Shown piece after piece: positions 63,913 through 64,000 of a DNA stretch of 64,000 nucleotides (position 1 is its first letter; the number at the start of each line of letters is the position of its first letter). This DNA is from Sphingomonas abaci (GTDB lineage: Bacteria > Pseudomonadota > Alphaproteobacteria > Sphingomonadales > Sphingomonadaceae), in contig NZ_JACHNY010000001.1 of the NCBI RefSeq assembly GCF_014199625.1, positions 1,047,810 to 1,111,809 of the forward strand, read 5' to 3'. Position numbers and translations under genes: made by a program. The notes beneath the pieces were generated by a model that ran no database searches, had not been told where the DNA came from, and saw only the letters and a program-made list of their open reading frames with translations.

Positions 63913-64000
63913 TCCTATGTCGGGAAGCAGCGGCGGGTTTTGGCCAGCAGATATCCATGCGCCGACAATCATCGGCGCGGCATGCAATCTGAGCCAGATG
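63913..64000. other. 88 bp beyond the broken transposase
   Basis: Begins TCCTATGTCGGGAAGC and does not match IS3 continuation. It may be the end of another inserted element or the far side of a deletion. Contains the near-palindrome GCGCCGACAATCATCGGCGC (63961-63980). Too short to assign. Confidence 0.4.

Larger units (their letters stand above)
58579..64000. mobile_element. Integrated genomic element at tRNA-Val (left end; right end outside window)
   Basis: Begins at the 3' end of tRNA-Val with a tyrosine integrase reading toward the tRNA, followed by a small overlapping gene, a HipBA-like pair, a truncated ATPase and a broken IS3 element. Gene styles differ from the core and no housekeeping gene is present. 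No second copy of the tRNA 3' end is seen up to base 64000, so attR lies further right. The boundary at the tRNA is inferred. Confidence 0.65.

Overview
The window looks like a chromosomal segment of a high-GC alphaproteobacterium, most likely a Sphingomonas-type organism. This rests on gene content and style: SapC and MipA/OmpV proteins, a class I lysyl-tRNA synthetase, a CpdR-like receiver next to tRNA-Val, a PmtA-type methyltransferase, a PEP-CTERM esterase, desiccation-type ferritin-like proteins, and short REP-like palindromes between genes. No marker gene was compared with a database, so the genus is an inference.

Layout. 1-2.6 kb: a glycosyltransferase (cut by the left edge) and a GH13 alpha-glucosidase in one minus-strand operon. 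2.7-4.8 kb: a stress-type SDR reductase and a luciferase-like monooxygenase. 4.9-7.4 kb: a PepSY protein / response regulator / histidine kinase operon. 7.5-14.7 kb: an ABC-F ATPase with a thioesterase, small hypotheticals, a diguanylate cyclase, a peroxiredoxin and a HisN-type phosphatase, with a 0.58 kb stretch (11.61-12.19 kb) I cannot explain. 14.9-19.4 kb: a sugar-oxidation locus (FucP-like transporter, FadR-type GntR regulator, AraD1-family enzyme, D-galactose/L-arabinose 1-dehydrogenase) joined by two identical operator sequences. 19.5-25.5 kb: a DUF892 protein, a double-PilZ protein, a fatty-acid-hydroxylase/DUF2141/MipA set and a tandem pair of exported ferritin-like proteins. 25.5-28.4 kb: a TPP riboswitch with thiC, then a small Cys-rich protein and the wreck of a yefM-yoeB toxin-antitoxin pair. 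28.4-34.8 kb: a dipeptidase and a membrane-lipid cluster (phosphatidylserine decarboxylase, class III aminotransferase, Mpo1-like protein, PmtA-like methyltransferase, LpxH-like phosphatase). 35-46 kb: peptide and drug transporters, a GDSL esterase, LysRS, an Idh/MocA oxidoreductase, a MASE1-PAS-GGDEF protein and a GH130 enzyme. 46-51 kb: a second two-component system divergent from a Gly/Pro-rich OB-fold protein, a nitroreductase, a YtrA-type regulator and a phytase-like esterase. 51-58.5 kb: a DEAD-box helicase, an FAD oxidase, SapC, cytochrome b561, a candidate small RNA, N-formylglutamate amidohydrolase and CpdR.

From tRNA-Val (58.5 kb) to the right edge lies accessory DNA. A tyrosine integrase sits beside the tRNA, followed by a small gene, a HipBA-like pair with a strong inverted-repeat operator, a helicase/RepA-type ATPase cut by an IS3-family element, and that IS is itself broken at about 63.91 kb. 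The right attachment site is not in the window.

Regulation visible in the DNA includes TGAACC-type tandem boxes at both two-component systems, the paired GntR operators, the HipB-type inverted repeat, a TPP riboswitch and several intrinsic terminators. I found no CRISPR array, rRNA or replication origin, and no clear new defence system. The most interesting leads are the Mpo1-like/PmtA lipid pair, the candidate small RNA, the shared two-component boxes, the ferritin-like pair and the nested, damaged island at the right end.
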